Below the pieces are notes generated by a model. The model was not told the DNA's origin, did not search any database, and saw only the letters and a list, made by a program, of their open reading frames with translations. DNA of 64,000 nt from Chryseobacterium sp. MYb264 (GTDB lineage Bacteria > Bacteroidota > Bacteroidia > Flavobacteriales > Weeksellaceae). Both the position numbers and the translations under genes were made by a program. Below are positions 54,253-63,647 of this stretch, in pieces (position 1 is the stretch's first letter; every line of letters starts with the position of its first letter). The stretch is from assembly GCF_035974275.1 (NCBI RefSeq), contig NZ_CP142422.1:2232001-2296000 (forward strand), in the 5' to 3' direction.

Positions 54253-54254
54253 AC

Positions 54255-55907
54255 ATAAAAAAACTCTTTATCCCATTATTCCTCCTAGTTTTAGGAGGCT
54301 CATCAACATTTGCACAAGTTGGTGTTAACAAAACCAATCCGGGATCTACTTTAGACATTAACGGATCGCTAGCCGCACAATACAATGCCATTACAGCAAC
54401 CAGCTATGCAATGGTGAACACAGATTATTATGTATCTTATAACGGTACGGCTAATTCTACCTTCACACTTCCCGCGGCGATCACGGGAGTTGGTAATTTT
54501 AAAGGACGTTTATATACCATTAAAAATAATACTTCTTTTACCGTTACTGTAAATCCTGCAGGCGCTGAAACCATTAATGGAAACTCTACTATTAGTTTAT
54601 CTGCTAATCAAAGTGTTCAGATCATCAATACCGGACTTACAGGAGCGGCTTCAACATGGGAAGTTTTAGGATATAACAGTACTTCTTCTACGGGAGCTGG
54701 TTGTATTCCTGATTATATTTTTGCGACTATTAATGGTATACAATCGGGAGTACAAAGCAATACCAATATTAACTTTAACTTAGTAAAAGCAGGTACAGGA
54801 ATCGCTTTAACTGGTGGAGTTTTCACACTAAAAGCTGGTAAAACGTACGAATTAGAAGGACATTTATTAGGGGTAAATTTCAGTAGTTCTACCGCGGGAG
54901 TTATATCAGCTTCTTGGGTAGATACAGCGACCAATACCTCATTAGCAGGTTCTACAACAGCGGAATTTTATCCTGTAACCTACACCGTAACCAATAACAG
55001 TGAAATGCCGATGTCTAAGGCTGTGATTACTCCTTCAGCAGATATTAATGTTGCTTTTCGTGTATCAGGTTCTACGGGAACTGCTGATATGAGAGGTAAT
55101 CAATCGTACGCGATTATCAAACAGCTTAACGCTTGCGGCGGCGGTGGCGGAAATACCACCATTGTTAATAGCGATGTTACAGCAAGCAATGGTTTAACAG
55201 CTTCAAGCAATAATGTAAAGCTAGGTGGAACGCTTTCTGAAGTTACAACTATCACCAATGCAGGAAATAATCTTAACATAATGGGAGCTGGATCTGTGGG
55301 TATAGGTACAGCTACACCTAGTGCTAAATTAGATGTTTTAGGAGTTTTGGGAGTACAATTCGGAAGTTTTCCTAACGCAAGTAATATGAGCGCCGTTGGT
55401 TGGAACGCTATACAACCAGGAATAGGTGAAAATGAATATGTAAATTATCGAGGTACAGGTACTGGTGGCTTTAGATTCTTCACTCTTACAAGCGGCACTC
55501 CCGTAATAGGTAATTCAATAGCATTTCTTGATGCTAACGGAGCATGGACTGCAACATCTTTCAACCCTACTTCTGATGCTCGTTTGAAAAGAAATATTAA
55601 AAATGTAGAACATGGTCTTGATACTATTTTGAAACTACACCCTGTAAGCTACGAGAAAAAAACAAATTTAGCATCTACAGAGTACAATACAAAAGAAATA
55701 GGTTTCGTGGCACAGGAAATTCGTCAGGTTCTTCCAGACATTGTGAAAGAAGCAGATGATTCAAATAAATTATTATCAGTGAATTATGATTCATTAATTC
55801 CTGTTTTAACAAAAGCTGTTCAGGAGCTTAATGCTAAAGTAGATGAATTGAATTCAAAATTACAAAAGCTTGAATCTGAAAATTCTCAATTGAAAAATCA
55901 GAAATAA
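54255..55907 (+). CDS. Surface protein with peptidase S74 chaperone domain; abnormal start codon
   Basis: From 54255 the frame reads (ATA)-KKLFIPLFLLVLGGSSTFAQ, a perfect signal peptide, then VGVNKTNPGSTLDINGS as in other flavobacterial surface proteins, but the first codon is ATA, not ATG. The first in-frame ATG is at 54411, past the signal peptide. The C-terminal 110 residues form an S74 intramolecular chaperone domain: Ser in SDARLKRNI (codon at 55572) and Lys five residues later form the self-cleavage dyad, and a coiled coil (LNAKVDELNSKLQKLESENS) ends it. The domain trimerises and usually cuts itself off. Total 550 codons. Confidence 0.75.
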   Translation: MKKLFIPLFLLVLGGSSTFAQVGVNKTNPGSTLDINGSLAAQYNAITATSYAMVNTDYYVSYNGTANSTFTLPAAITGVGNFKGRLYTIKNNTSFTVTVNPAGAETINGNSTISLSANQSVQIINTGLTGAASTWEVLGYNSTSSTGAGCIPDYIFATINGIQSGVQSNTNINFNLVKAGTGIALTGGVFTLKAGKTYELEGHLLGVNFSSSTAGVISASWVDTATNTSLAGSTTAEFYPVTYTVTNNSEMPMSKAVITPSADINVAFRVSGSTGTADMRGNQSYAIIKQLNACGGGGGNTTIVNSDVTASNGLTASSNNVKLGGTLSEVTTITNAGNNLNIMGAGSVGIGTATPSAKLDVLGVLGVQFGSFPNASNMSAVGWNAIQPGIGENEYVNYRGTGTGGFRFFTLTSGTPVIGNSIAFLDANGAWTATSFNPTSDARLKRNIKNVEHGLDTILKLHPVSYEKKTNLASTEYNTKEIGFVAQEIRQVLPDIVKEADDSNKLLSVNYDSLIPVLTKAVQELNAKVDELNSKLQKLESENSQLKNQK

Positions 55908-55955
55908 AATTTCGTAGATTCTGAAAACACACTTAAAATAATATTTATTCCCAAT

Positions 55956-55984
55956 AAAAAGTCTGCTCTCTTGCAGGCTTTTTT
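55956..55984 (+). terminator. Terminator
   Basis: AAAAGTCTGC / GCAGGCTTTT with one G-T pair and T-run. Confidence 0.8.
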
Positions 55985-56025
55985 GTTGAGTTGAAATTGT
56001 TTAATTTTAAACTTTAAATATATAA

Positions 56026-56739
56026 ATGTTTGCTTTTTCATTAGATACAGCCAAAGACCATGAAATTATAACTTACATTAAAGATGTTAAAAATCTTGAA
56101 AATAATAAGAGAAATATTGGTTTTAGAAAATTACAATTAATAGATGTTGAGGATATTAACAAATTGGTATTTGAAATTGAGAAAGCAACGAAAATTTATA
56201 ATAATCAAGGATCTATTCACCTTCTTGATAAAAATAAATCAATTATTACTCAAACATTTATTAGTAATATTAAAATTATCAAATCTCAACATAACAATAT
56301 TTTATTAACTGGGCATGTTTGGCATCACCCCAAAGGCTTTCATAAATCTTGGCAAATGTTTATTAATGATGAAATTAAACAAAAAAATATTTGGGAAAAA
56401 TTTCATAAAGATGAATTACAAGGCTGGTTAGTTTTCGCATTAACTTTCCAAAAAATACAAATTGATAAAGAAAATCTCGTAATTCAGCTTGATGGAAATA
56501 ATTTTAATAACCTTGATGAATTCTTTTGCACACTTGGAGAAGAAGTAAATGGAATTTGCGGATATTTTGGAAGACAATTGCCAGCTTTATACGATTGTTT
56601 ACGCGGAAACTTTGGCGTAAAATCATTCGAAGAAATTACTTGGCTTCATCATCAAAGAAGTAAAAAAATGTTAAAAAATAATTTTAATAAAATTCTTGAT
56701 ATTTTCAAGGAATTTAATATTCCTGTAATTCTAAAATAA
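56026..56739 (+). CDS. Barstar-domain protein (putative orphan immunity protein)
   Basis: 237 residues, no signal peptide. The first 140 residues form a domain I do not recognise (WHHPKGFHKSWQMFINDEIK in the middle). The last 90 are barstar-like: VIQLDGNNFNNLDEFFCTL, then YFGRQLPALYDCLRGNFG (180-197). D190 matches barstar D39, but the D35 position is Pro187. This build is common in immunity proteins against polymorphic nuclease toxins. No nuclease gene is next to it, so it could be an orphan that protects from foreign toxin. Convergent with the regulator gene. Confidence 0.8.
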   Translation: MFAFSLDTAKDHEIITYIKDVKNLENNKRNIGFRKLQLIDVEDINKLVFEIEKATKIYNNQGSIHLLDKNKSIITQTFISNIKIIKSQHNNILLTGHVWHHPKGFHKSWQMFINDEIKQKNIWEKFHKDELQGWLVFALTFQKIQIDKENLVIQLDGNNFNNLDEFFCTLGEEVNGICGYFGRQLPALYDCLRGNFGVKSFEEITWLHHQRSKKMLKNNFNKILDIFKEFNIPVILK

Positions 56740-56768
56740 AAATCCAGTAAATAAATTTACTGGATTTT
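56739..56768. terminator. Bidirectional terminator
   Basis: Perfect 14-bp stem AAAATCCAGTAAAT / ATTTACTGGATTTT with a two-base loop between convergent genes. Confidence 0.9.
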
Positions 56769-56776
56769 CAATATTT

Positions 56777-57346
56777 TTAATGCATTTCATCATAAATCCT
56801 CACCAGATCTACTACATTTTTCACTTGCAATTTTTCGAATATTTTCTTTTTATAAGTACTAATTGTAGATGTTTTCAGATCCAGACTGTTTGAAATTTCA
56901 ATATTCCCATGCCCTTCTGCAAGGAGTTTAAAAATCTGGAGCTCTCTTTTGGAAAGTTTTTCTACTGTGTTATTTTCTTTGGAAGTCAGCAGTTTGTTCA
57001 TCATCTTAGAAGGATAATAATAGCCTTCATCAAAGAGCGCGTGGATGCTTTTTAAAATTTCAGATTCTGAGGCATCTTTGTTCAGATATCCTTCTACACC
57101 TTCTTCTATATACTGAATCCCCACATTTTCATCATAAATGGAAAAGATCAATATTTTAAGATTTTTCTGTTTTTTCTTAAGATCTTTTACCATCGATTTA
57201 AAAATACTCCCGGGAATATCCGTATCCAGAATAATAAGATCATATTGGTTGGCAGAAATTTTCTCTTTTGTCTCGGAATAATTTTCAGCAAAATCAATGT
57301 TACAAGGAAATTTCAGCTTCGTTTCCAACAACACTGCCGTACCCAT
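56777..57346 (-). CDS. NarL/FixJ-type response regulator with 5' frameshift
   Basis: As read from ATG 57346, 189 residues: receiver domain (phosphoacceptor D41 in LIILDTD, Lys90 in GYLNKDAS) and a LuxR-type helix-turn-helix (128-189, LSKRELQIFKLLAEGHGNIEISN). The first receiver strand and acidic pair are missing. They are visible upstream in the same frame as ENILIADGLYVVR, but that frame has no start; ATG 57387 with AAAA instead of AAAAA puts it one base out. Adding one A after that ATG gives MKNILIADGLYVVRMG. So a one-base deletion or an assembly error has disrupted the start. Confidence 0.8.
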   Translation of the reverse strand: MGTAVLLETKLKFPCNIDFAENYSETKEKISANQYDLIILDTDIPGSIFKSMVKDLKKKQKNLKILIFSIYDENVGIQYIEEGVEGYLNKDASESEILKSIHALFDEGYYYPSKMMNKLLTSKENNTVEKLSKRELQIFKLLAEGHGNIEISNSLDLKTSTISTYKKKIFEKLQVKNVVDLVRIYDEMH

Positions 57347-57387
57347 TCTTACTACATACAGACCGTCCGCAATGAGTATATTTTCAT

Positions 57388-57959
57388 AGTTTTAGTTTTT
57401 TCAATAATAGTTTCCATAAAAACCCGTCATCTATTTTACAGAAGGTAATTTATCCTATAAATTATTACCACAAGTCAATACAACATGTAGACCAATACCA
57501 CATTTTAATTTAAAAAAATCAATATTTAAGGGACTTTCTACGATCCTGTATAAAAGTCTTTGTACAGATTTTCTCCTGACCTTATTATCAAAATCAGTAA
57601 CCTGCTGTAAAAGACATTGAACATCAAAAAGAACAATAATACAACCTCACAAAGAAGTAATCCAACCTCATATTGTATTGTAAATAAATTTTTTACAAAA
57701 ATAACACTAATAAGCCTCACGAAATCATAGAATTATTTCTATATGCAGGTAATAATTATTCTAACTTTTTTTTCACATTTTTAAACAAAAAAAACAGTAA
57801 GAGTATGTTTACATTTTAAGGGTATTATTTTGAAAAGGATTTTTTTTAAGATTTGGCATGCCAAAATAAAACTAAGAGGTTAAAAATGTACTTAAAAGGG
57901 CTAAAAAAAGACCAAAGATAAAGTGAAATCTTACCCTACATATTTCGATAACATTTTCA
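57388..57959. other. AT-rich gap upstream of the response regulator gene
   Basis: No credible gene. Minus-strand frames of 60 codons near 57538-57720 have no coding features. The DNA is extremely AT-rich up to the start of the repeat cluster. Confidence 0.55.
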
Positions 57960-58432
57960 ATAGATTATAAGGAAAAGGCGATCTGCGGGAAATAAAAATA
58001 TTCGTGCATTTGTAGCTAAAATTTAACCACAAATCGAAGATTATCTCCTTTCAGTCGATGAATGATATTTCGACGTAGTCAAAAGTCACAAAAGTTTTTT
58101 AACACTTTAGTTATTTAAGATTAATGTTAAACTGCATAGAAGTACACCTAAGTCTTTGAAAATCTTTGATTTTCCACTAATATATTCTAAATATGTGCGA
58201 TCTGCAGTGAATAAAATTCGTGCATTCGTGGCCACAATATGCAGTCCTCAATTTTATCAAAGATAAAATCCTTGTGACTTAAAAACATCAGGCATTAAAA
58301 ATATCTTTGCGGCCTTTGCGAAAACCAACAGAAACAGCCTCACCCGTGAAAATCCGAGCAATCTGTGGGAAATAAAAATATTCATGCATTCATGGCAAAA
58401 AAAATTTCTAAACAATTTCTCCCTTAGTTTTA
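57960..58432. repeat. Cluster of R1-related non-coding repeat fragments
   Basis: Three fragments: 57968-58035 (GATCTGCGGGAAATAAAAAT, ATTCGTGCATTTGT), 58195-58245 (GATCTGCAGTGAATAAAATT, TCGTGCATTCGTGGCCAC) and 58310-58432 (CAATCTGTGGGAAATAAAAA, CATGCATTCATGGCAAA, TAAACAATTTCTCCC). In reverse complement, the last matches the left part of the repeat at 16487-16620. No coding function. Confidence 0.7.
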
Positions 58433-58527
58433 GGCTTGATCCAAAATCTGTCCTTTTATAACGGTGAAAGTCCACAAAAAAAGACAGGCCGAAACCTGTC
58501 TCAAAAAAATATATATGTAGCTATTTT

Positions 58528-58776
58528 TTATTCCACGCTTATTACTTTTTCTATTTCCGGCGCATGTTGTTTGATTGTATTTTCAACACCTAATTTCAAT
58601 GTTGATACATTCAGCGAGCAACCAGAACAGTTTCCTAAAAGTTTTACATAAACCAAGTTATCTTTCACATCAATAAGCTCAATATCTCCACCATCTTTAT
58701 TCAAAAACGGTCGGATGCTTTCCAGAGCTTCCATCACTCTTGTTACTGTATCTTCGTGTGTTATGTTTGTTTCCAT
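58528..58776 (-). CDS. NifU-family Fe-S scaffold/carrier (Nfu domain)
   Basis: 82 residues, only the Nfu domain. The cluster-binding pair C50/C53 (NCSGCSL) is intact, and the opening RVMEALESIRPFLNKDGGDIEL is characteristic. It carries a [4Fe-4S] cluster between subunits and hands it to target proteins. It is 43 bases downstream of an Mrp-type ATPase gene on the same strand, an Fe-S delivery pair. Confidence 0.92.
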   Translation of the reverse strand: METNITHEDTVTRVMEALESIRPFLNKDGGDIELIDVKDNLVYVKLLGNCSGCSLNVSTLKLGVENTIKQHAPEIEKVISVE

Positions 58777-58819
58777 ATTTTCTCAGTTCAATTCGGTTTT
58801 TTCAAATATTGAAAAATAA

Positions 58820-59926
58820 TTATTTTGCTTTTGGCGAGCAACCCGCCATTGTAGAAATTTTCACTGCTTCAGTCGGAGGAAGATTTTTATTTCTTTCTAC
58901 CAAGCTTTCCACCATTTTACGGGCAGTTTCTGTGTAAATATCAGCGATTTTAGAACCATCCTGCAAAGCGGCCGGTCTACCAACATCTCCCGCTTCTCTG
59001 ATGCTCTGGATCAAAGGAATCTCTCCCAATACCGGAATTCCAAGATCATCTGCTAAATATTGTGCTCCCTGGTTCCCAAAGATATAATATTTATTCTCAG
59101 GTAATTCTTCCGGTGTAAAATACGCCATATTTTCCACTAATCCAAGAACCGGAATATTAATACTTTCCATCTGGAACATCGCGATCCCTTTTCTTACGTC
59201 TGCCAAAGCCACGTGTTGAGGTGTGCTTACGATCACCGCTCCCGTTACAGGAACTTCCTGAATAATTGATAAGTGAATATCACCTGTTCCCGGAGGAAGG
59301 TCGATCAATAAGAAATCTAATTCTCCCCAAGCTGCATCTCTGATCATTTGGTTCAGTGCCTTTGAAGCCATCGGACCTCTCCAGACAACCGCCTGATTGG
59401 CACCTGAGAAATATCCTATTGAAAGCATTTTTACTCCATAATTTTCAACAGGTTTCATTAAACTTTTACCGTTTACCTCTACAGAAATTGGCTTTTCACC
59501 TTCTGTATCGAACATTGTAGGAACGGAAGGACCGTAAATATCTGCATCCAATAAACCTACTTTGAAACCCATTTTTGCCAACGTTACCGCCATGTTTGCA
59601 GAAACCGTAGACTTACCAACACCTCCTTTTCCAGAAGCAATGGCAATAATATTTTGAATCCCAGGAATTTGTTTTCCTTTGATCTGACTTTGCTGAATTT
59701 CGCTAGGCTCCGGAGAAACGATCTTTAATTTCAAATTAATCTCGTCACCAAATTCACTTGCAAAAGCCTGCTTCATGGCTGCCTCAAGCTTTTTCTTCTC
59801 GTGCATAGCAGGTGAATGTGCAGTCATATCAATATATACGTCGTTGCCCATAACCTGAAAATTGCTTACCAAGTCATCAACTTCTATCTCTTTAAGGAAA
59901 TTTTGTACCTTTTCTTTCGTCAACAT
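58820..59926 (-). CDS. apbC: Mrp/NBP35 family Fe-S carrier ATPase (ApbC-like)
   Basis: 368 residues. An N-terminal MIP18-like domain (1-85) precedes the deviant Walker A SGKGGVGKST (98-107). Walker motifs LDADIYGPSVP and DLPPGTGD follow. The Cys pair usual in Mrp (CPxC after ENM) is absent here: the region reads ENMAYFTPEELPENKYY. So cluster binding may involve other residues, such as the C-terminal Cys in MAGCSPKAK. The protein loads Fe-S clusters with ATP use; the downstream nfu gene supports this. Confidence 0.92.
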   Translation of the reverse strand: MLTKEKVQNFLKEIEVDDLVSNFQVMGNDVYIDMTAHSPAMHEKKKLEAAMKQAFASEFGDEINLKLKIVSPEPSEIQQSQIKGKQIPGIQNIIAIASGKGGVGKSTVSANMAVTLAKMGFKVGLLDADIYGPSVPTMFDTEGEKPISVEVNGKSLMKPVENYGVKMLSIGYFSGANQAVVWRGPMASKALNQMIRDAAWGELDFLLIDLPPGTGDIHLSIIQEVPVTGAVIVSTPQHVALADVRKGIAMFQMESINIPVLGLVENMAYFTPEELPENKYYIFGNQGAQYLADDLGIPVLGEIPLIQSIREAGDVGRPAALQDGSKIADIYTETARKMVESLVERNKNLPPTEAVKISTMAGCSPKAK

Positions 59927-60054
59927 AAACTAAATAAATTGTTTACAAATTTACGTAATTTTTACCTATTTAGAATAAGTAAACGCAATGATAGATATTT
60001 TCTTTTGTGAATCCAAATTTTAGTGTATTTTAGGGGAATTTAATTTTTTATAAG

Positions 60055-62856
60055 ATGAAAAAAATTCTAATGGTTCTTTTGGGAATTATTGCCCATAATT
60101 TATTTTCACAAAATTATTCGCAATATGTAAATCCTTTTATAGGAACTGGCGGGCATGGCCATACCTTTCCGGGCGCCATTGTTCCTTTCGGAATGGTACA
60201 GCTGTCTCCCGATACCAGAATAGACGGAAGCTGGGATGGCTGCAGCGGCTATCATTATTCGGATTCTGTGATCTACGGATTTTCGCACACGCACCTTAAC
60301 GGAACAGGTGTTTCAGACTATGGAGACATTATGCTGATGCCGACGATGGGAAATCCAAGTTTGGACAGCAAAGATTATTCTTCCAAATTTTCGCATAAAA
60401 ATGAAAAGGCAACGGCCGGATTTTACTCCGTTAAACTAGATAAAAGCAATATCGACGTAAAACTGACCACAACCAAAAGAGTCGGTTATCATGAATATAC
60501 GTTCAATAATGCCGGAAACGCTAATATTATTTTAGACCTGAACCACAGAGATAAATTGCTGGAAGGTGAGGTTAAGATTATTGATGATAAAACCATTGAA
60601 GTTTTCAGAAGAAGTGAAGCCTGGGCGACCAATCAGTATATTTATGCGAGAATTGAGTTTTCAAAACCCTTAAAAATTTCAAAAAAACTGGTAAACGGTA
60701 AAGACGAAAAAAATCTTTTAACCGGAACAAAATTAGCGTTAGCACTTTCAACAACCGTTAAAAAAGGAGAAAAAATCAGCATAAAAGTGGCGATTTCCCC
60801 GACAGGCTACGAAGGAGCCGGAAAAAATATGCTGGCTGAAGGTAAGTCTGATAATTTTGCTGAAATTCAGAAACAGGCGGTTGCAGATTGGGACAAAGAA
60901 TTATCGAAAATTGAAGTTAAATCTTCTGATAAAGATAAACTTACTATTTTCTATACCGCGCTCTATCATGTTTTCACTCAACCTAATATCAATATGGATG
61001 TCGACGGAAAATACAGAGGGCGCGACAATAAGCTCTATATGGCAAAAGGTTTCGACTATTACTCGGTTTTCTCACTTTGGGATACCTTCAGAGGAGCACA
61101 TCCTTTGATGACTTTAATCGATAAAAAGAGAACAGCAGACTTCATCAATACTTTCATTAAACAATACGAACAGGGTGGTAAACTTCCTGTATGGGAGCTG
61201 GCCTCCAACGAAACGGAATGTATGATCGGTTATCACGCAGTTTCTGTGATTGCAGACGCGATGGCCAAAGGAATTACAGGTTTCGATTATGAAAAGGCAT
61301 TTCAGGCTTCAAAAAATTCGGCCATGTTGGATATTTTTGGGTTGAATGCTTATAAACAGAATAATTTTATCGCTATTGATGATGAGCATGAAAGCGTTTC
61401 TAAAACCGTGGAATATGCTTACGACGACTGGTGTATTGCTCAGATGGCGAAAATTTTAGGCAAAAAAGAAGATTACCAATATTTCATGAAGCGTTCTCAA
61501 AACTGGAAAAATTTATACAATCCGAAGAACGGATTTATGCAGCCCAGAAAAAACGGAAACTGGCTTGAACCTTTTGATCCGAGAGAAGTAAACAACAATT
61601 ATACAGAAGGAAATTCCTGGCATTACTCCTACTCTGTTCAGCAAGATATCCCGGGATTAATTGCAGCGCACGGCGGAAAAGAAAAATTCGAACAATTTAT
61701 TGATGCCATTTTTGCTGCTCCGGATAAAACTACAGGAAGAGAACAGGTGGATATCACAGGTTTGATGGGACAATATGCCCAAGGAAACGAACCGAGTCAC
61801 CATATCGCCTATCTTTACAATTATGTCGGCAAACCTGAAAAAACAGATGCTAAAATCAAGTATATCCTTGATAATTTCTATAAAAATACGCCAGACGGAT
61901 TGATCGGAAATGAAGATTGCGGACAAATGAGTGCGTGGTATATTTTGAGCACCATGGGAATTTATTCCGTAACTCCAGGATTACCCGAATGGCAAACAAC
62001 AAAGCCTTATTTTGATGAAGTGAAAATTCATCTGGAAGACGGAACAACGAAAGTTATTACGAAAAACACAGGTAAAGAAGAGCTTAGAAAATTAGGTTTT
62101 GAAAACGCAAAATCGTTCAAAGATTTTAAATATGATGAATTAACGGCAACGCCTGTAATTGCAGCAGACAGAATTTTTGACATCAACACGAAAGTTACCA
62201 TCACTCCACTCAATCCGAATGATAAAATTTATTATATGACGATGGATGAAGGCGATGCGAATGTGAGAAAAACATTCAAACAATATAAAGAGCCTTTCAC
62301 CATTACAAAAACAACTCAGGTTTCGGCTTATGCGGAAAGAAGTGGTGAAAAAAGCTCGGTTGTAACGGCAAACTTCAATAAAAGACCAAACCATTGGGCA
62401 ATTACCGTAAATGCAAAAGCAACTCCACAGTACGCAGCTAGCGGAAATTTATCTTTAATTGACGGAATAAATGGTGATGTAAACTGGAGAAAAGGCGAAT
62501 GGCTGGGTTATCAGGGGCAGACTTTTGAAGCGATTATTGATATGAAATCCCCTCAGAAAATCACTCAGCTTATTTCTACATACCTTCAGGACAGTAAGGC
62601 TTGGATTTTATTACCTAAAAAAGTGGAATATTACGCTTCAATGAATGGTAAAGATTATATTATTCTGGCAACAGTAAATAACTCACTAGATCCAAAAGAT
62701 GAAAAGGTTCAGGTGAAAGCGCTTTCTGCTGAAATTTTACCAACCGAAGCGAGATATATTAAAGTAAAAGCCTATCATTTCGGTAAACTTCCGGAGTGGC
62801 ATCAGGGAGCTGGTGGCGAAGCATATATTTTTACAGACGAAATTTCCGTGAAGTAA
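60055..62856 (+). CDS. GH92 family alpha-mannosidase, exported
   Basis: 933 residues with a signal peptide (to about residue 18, NLFSQ). The N-terminal beta-sandwich starts YVNPFIGTGGHGHTFPGA and includes GYHYSDSVIYGFSHTHL. The catalytic (alpha/alpha)6 domain shows PVWELASNETECMIGYHAVS, with Glu residues for Ca2+-dependent catalysis, and GNEDCGQMSAWY near the end, where GH92 places acidic active-site residues. A C-terminal region after 700 has a chitobiase-like/F5/8-type segment. It should cleave alpha-mannosyl bonds, such as alpha-1,2, in N-glycans. No other glycan gene is nearby. Confidence 0.95.
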   Translation: MKKILMVLLGIIAHNLFSQNYSQYVNPFIGTGGHGHTFPGAIVPFGMVQLSPDTRIDGSWDGCSGYHYSDSVIYGFSHTHLNGTGVSDYGDIMLMPTMGNPSLDSKDYSSKFSHKNEKATAGFYSVKLDKSNIDVKLTTTKRVGYHEYTFNNAGNANIILDLNHRDKLLEGEVKIIDDKTIEVFRRSEAWATNQYIYARIEFSKPLKISKKLVNGKDEKNLLTGTKLALALSTTVKKGEKISIKVAISPTGYEGAGKNMLAEGKSDNFAEIQKQAVADWDKELSKIEVKSSDKDKLTIFYTALYHVFTQPNINMDVDGKYRGRDNKLYMAKGFDYYSVFSLWDTFRGAHPLMTLIDKKRTADFINTFIKQYEQGGKLPVWELASNETECMIGYHAVSVIADAMAKGITGFDYEKAFQASKNSAMLDIFGLNAYKQNNFIAIDDEHESVSKTVEYAYDDWCIAQMAKILGKKEDYQYFMKRSQNWKNLYNPKNGFMQPRKNGNWLEPFDPREVNNNYTEGNSWHYSYSVQQDIPGLIAAHGGKEKFEQFIDAIFAAPDKTTGREQVDITGLMGQYAQGNEPSHHIAYLYNYVGKPEKTDAKIKYILDNFYKNTPDGLIGNEDCGQMSAWYILSTMGIYSVTPGLPEWQTTKPYFDEVKIHLEDGTTKVITKNTGKEELRKLGFENAKSFKDFKYDELTATPVIAADRIFDINTKVTITPLNPNDKIYYMTMDEGDANVRKTFKQYKEPFTITKTTQVSAYAERSGEKSSVVTANFNKRPNHWAITVNAKATPQYAASGNLSLIDGINGDVNWRKGEWLGYQGQTFEAIIDMKSPQKITQLISTYLQDSKAWILLPKKVEYYASMNGKDYIILATVNNSLDPKDEKVQVKALSAEILPTEARYIKVKAYHFGKLPEWHQGAGGEAYIFTDEISVK

Positions 62857-62881
62857 ATTAATTTCAGATGTAATATTTAAC

Positions 62882-62908
62882 AAAAGACTGTCAGGCCGAC
62901 AGTCTTTT
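62882..62908 (+). terminator. Terminator of the GH92 gene
   Basis: AAAAGACTGTC / GACAGTCTTTT stem with five-base loop, followed by GTTTTTT. Confidence 0.9.
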
Positions 62909-63221
62909 GTTTTTTAGGAATAGCATTCATTTCAGTTCTTCGTTGAACCTTAACTCGACGATATTTAGCTAATTCACAATAAATCAAAAAATTTAAAAAC
63001 AATTAAGTAATCAAAGAATAATCAACAAATTGATTTGATGAAGCTGTATTTTCAAGCTTCGCGAAGCAAATTTTATTTCCCTTAGCTTCCCCAAAATAAT
63101 GAACAAGGTTGAATGAAGACTTTCCATTTAGAAATAAGAGAATTATAACAATATTAAATTTAAAATGTTCTAACGCAATTTATAAGAATGTTAATTGTTA
63201 AAGCAGTATCTCACATGCTGT
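62909..63221. other. Gap after GH92 gene
   Basis: No gene recognised; AT-rich sequence. Region just precedes the structured segment described next. Confidence 0.5.
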
Positions 63222-63390
63222 TATTTTTGATCATTTTGCGTATTGATGCACGCAGGAGTCTGCATTGATCTTTCGGTATAAAAAAATAACGGTAAGGCCT
63301 AATCAAAGAATACTCCCTGCAAAATGGTCAAAAAGTCATTTCCCAGGGAGAGATTCAATGGCCGTGGGTCACCCCTTTATGCTCACGGCT
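63222..63390 (+). ncRNA. Candidate structured non-coding RNA (strand uncertain)
   Basis: GC content rises over the surroundings. TTTTTGATCATTTTGC (63224-63239) pairs over 16 bp (one G-T) with GCAAAATGGTCAAAAA (63319-63334), continued by GTATT/AATAC. Inside is a hairpin ATGCA/TGCAT. CTCCCTG (63313-63319) can pair instead with CAGGGAG (63344-63350), and a third stem GCCGTG/CACGGC closes at 63389. TATTTTTG at 63222-63229 fits a -7 promoter box. No reading frame is apparent. I cannot match it to a known family. Confidence 0.35.
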
Positions 63391-63455
63391 TAAAAAAAAT
63401 ATAAATGTTAAAAAATGATATAAAATATACTGCAGGATACTTTTTACTTTTTTTA

Positions 63456-63647
63456 GAGGCTGTTTAAATTTTATTGCCAAAAATTTTTATAGCTATTTTG
63501 AGATGGATTTTTTGCTTCGTGTTTGCAGATTTAGCGGGCTCAATCAAAAATAGGAAGTGAAAAATACGCTCAAAAGAGCATCAAAATGGAGCAAAGATCA
63601 ACTTCATTAAGGATAATAAATAAAACGGTAAAATTTTAAACAGGCTC
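63456..63647. mobile_element. 192-bp MITE, copy 2
   Basis: Same length and 190/192 identical to the copy at 42523-42714; TTA flanks at 63453-63455 and 63648-63650. Confidence 0.9.

Noticed and set aside
63222..63390. Retron or tmRNA origin of the structured region
   Set aside because: No reverse transcriptase in the window and no tmRNA ends; kept only as an unassigned ncRNA candidate.
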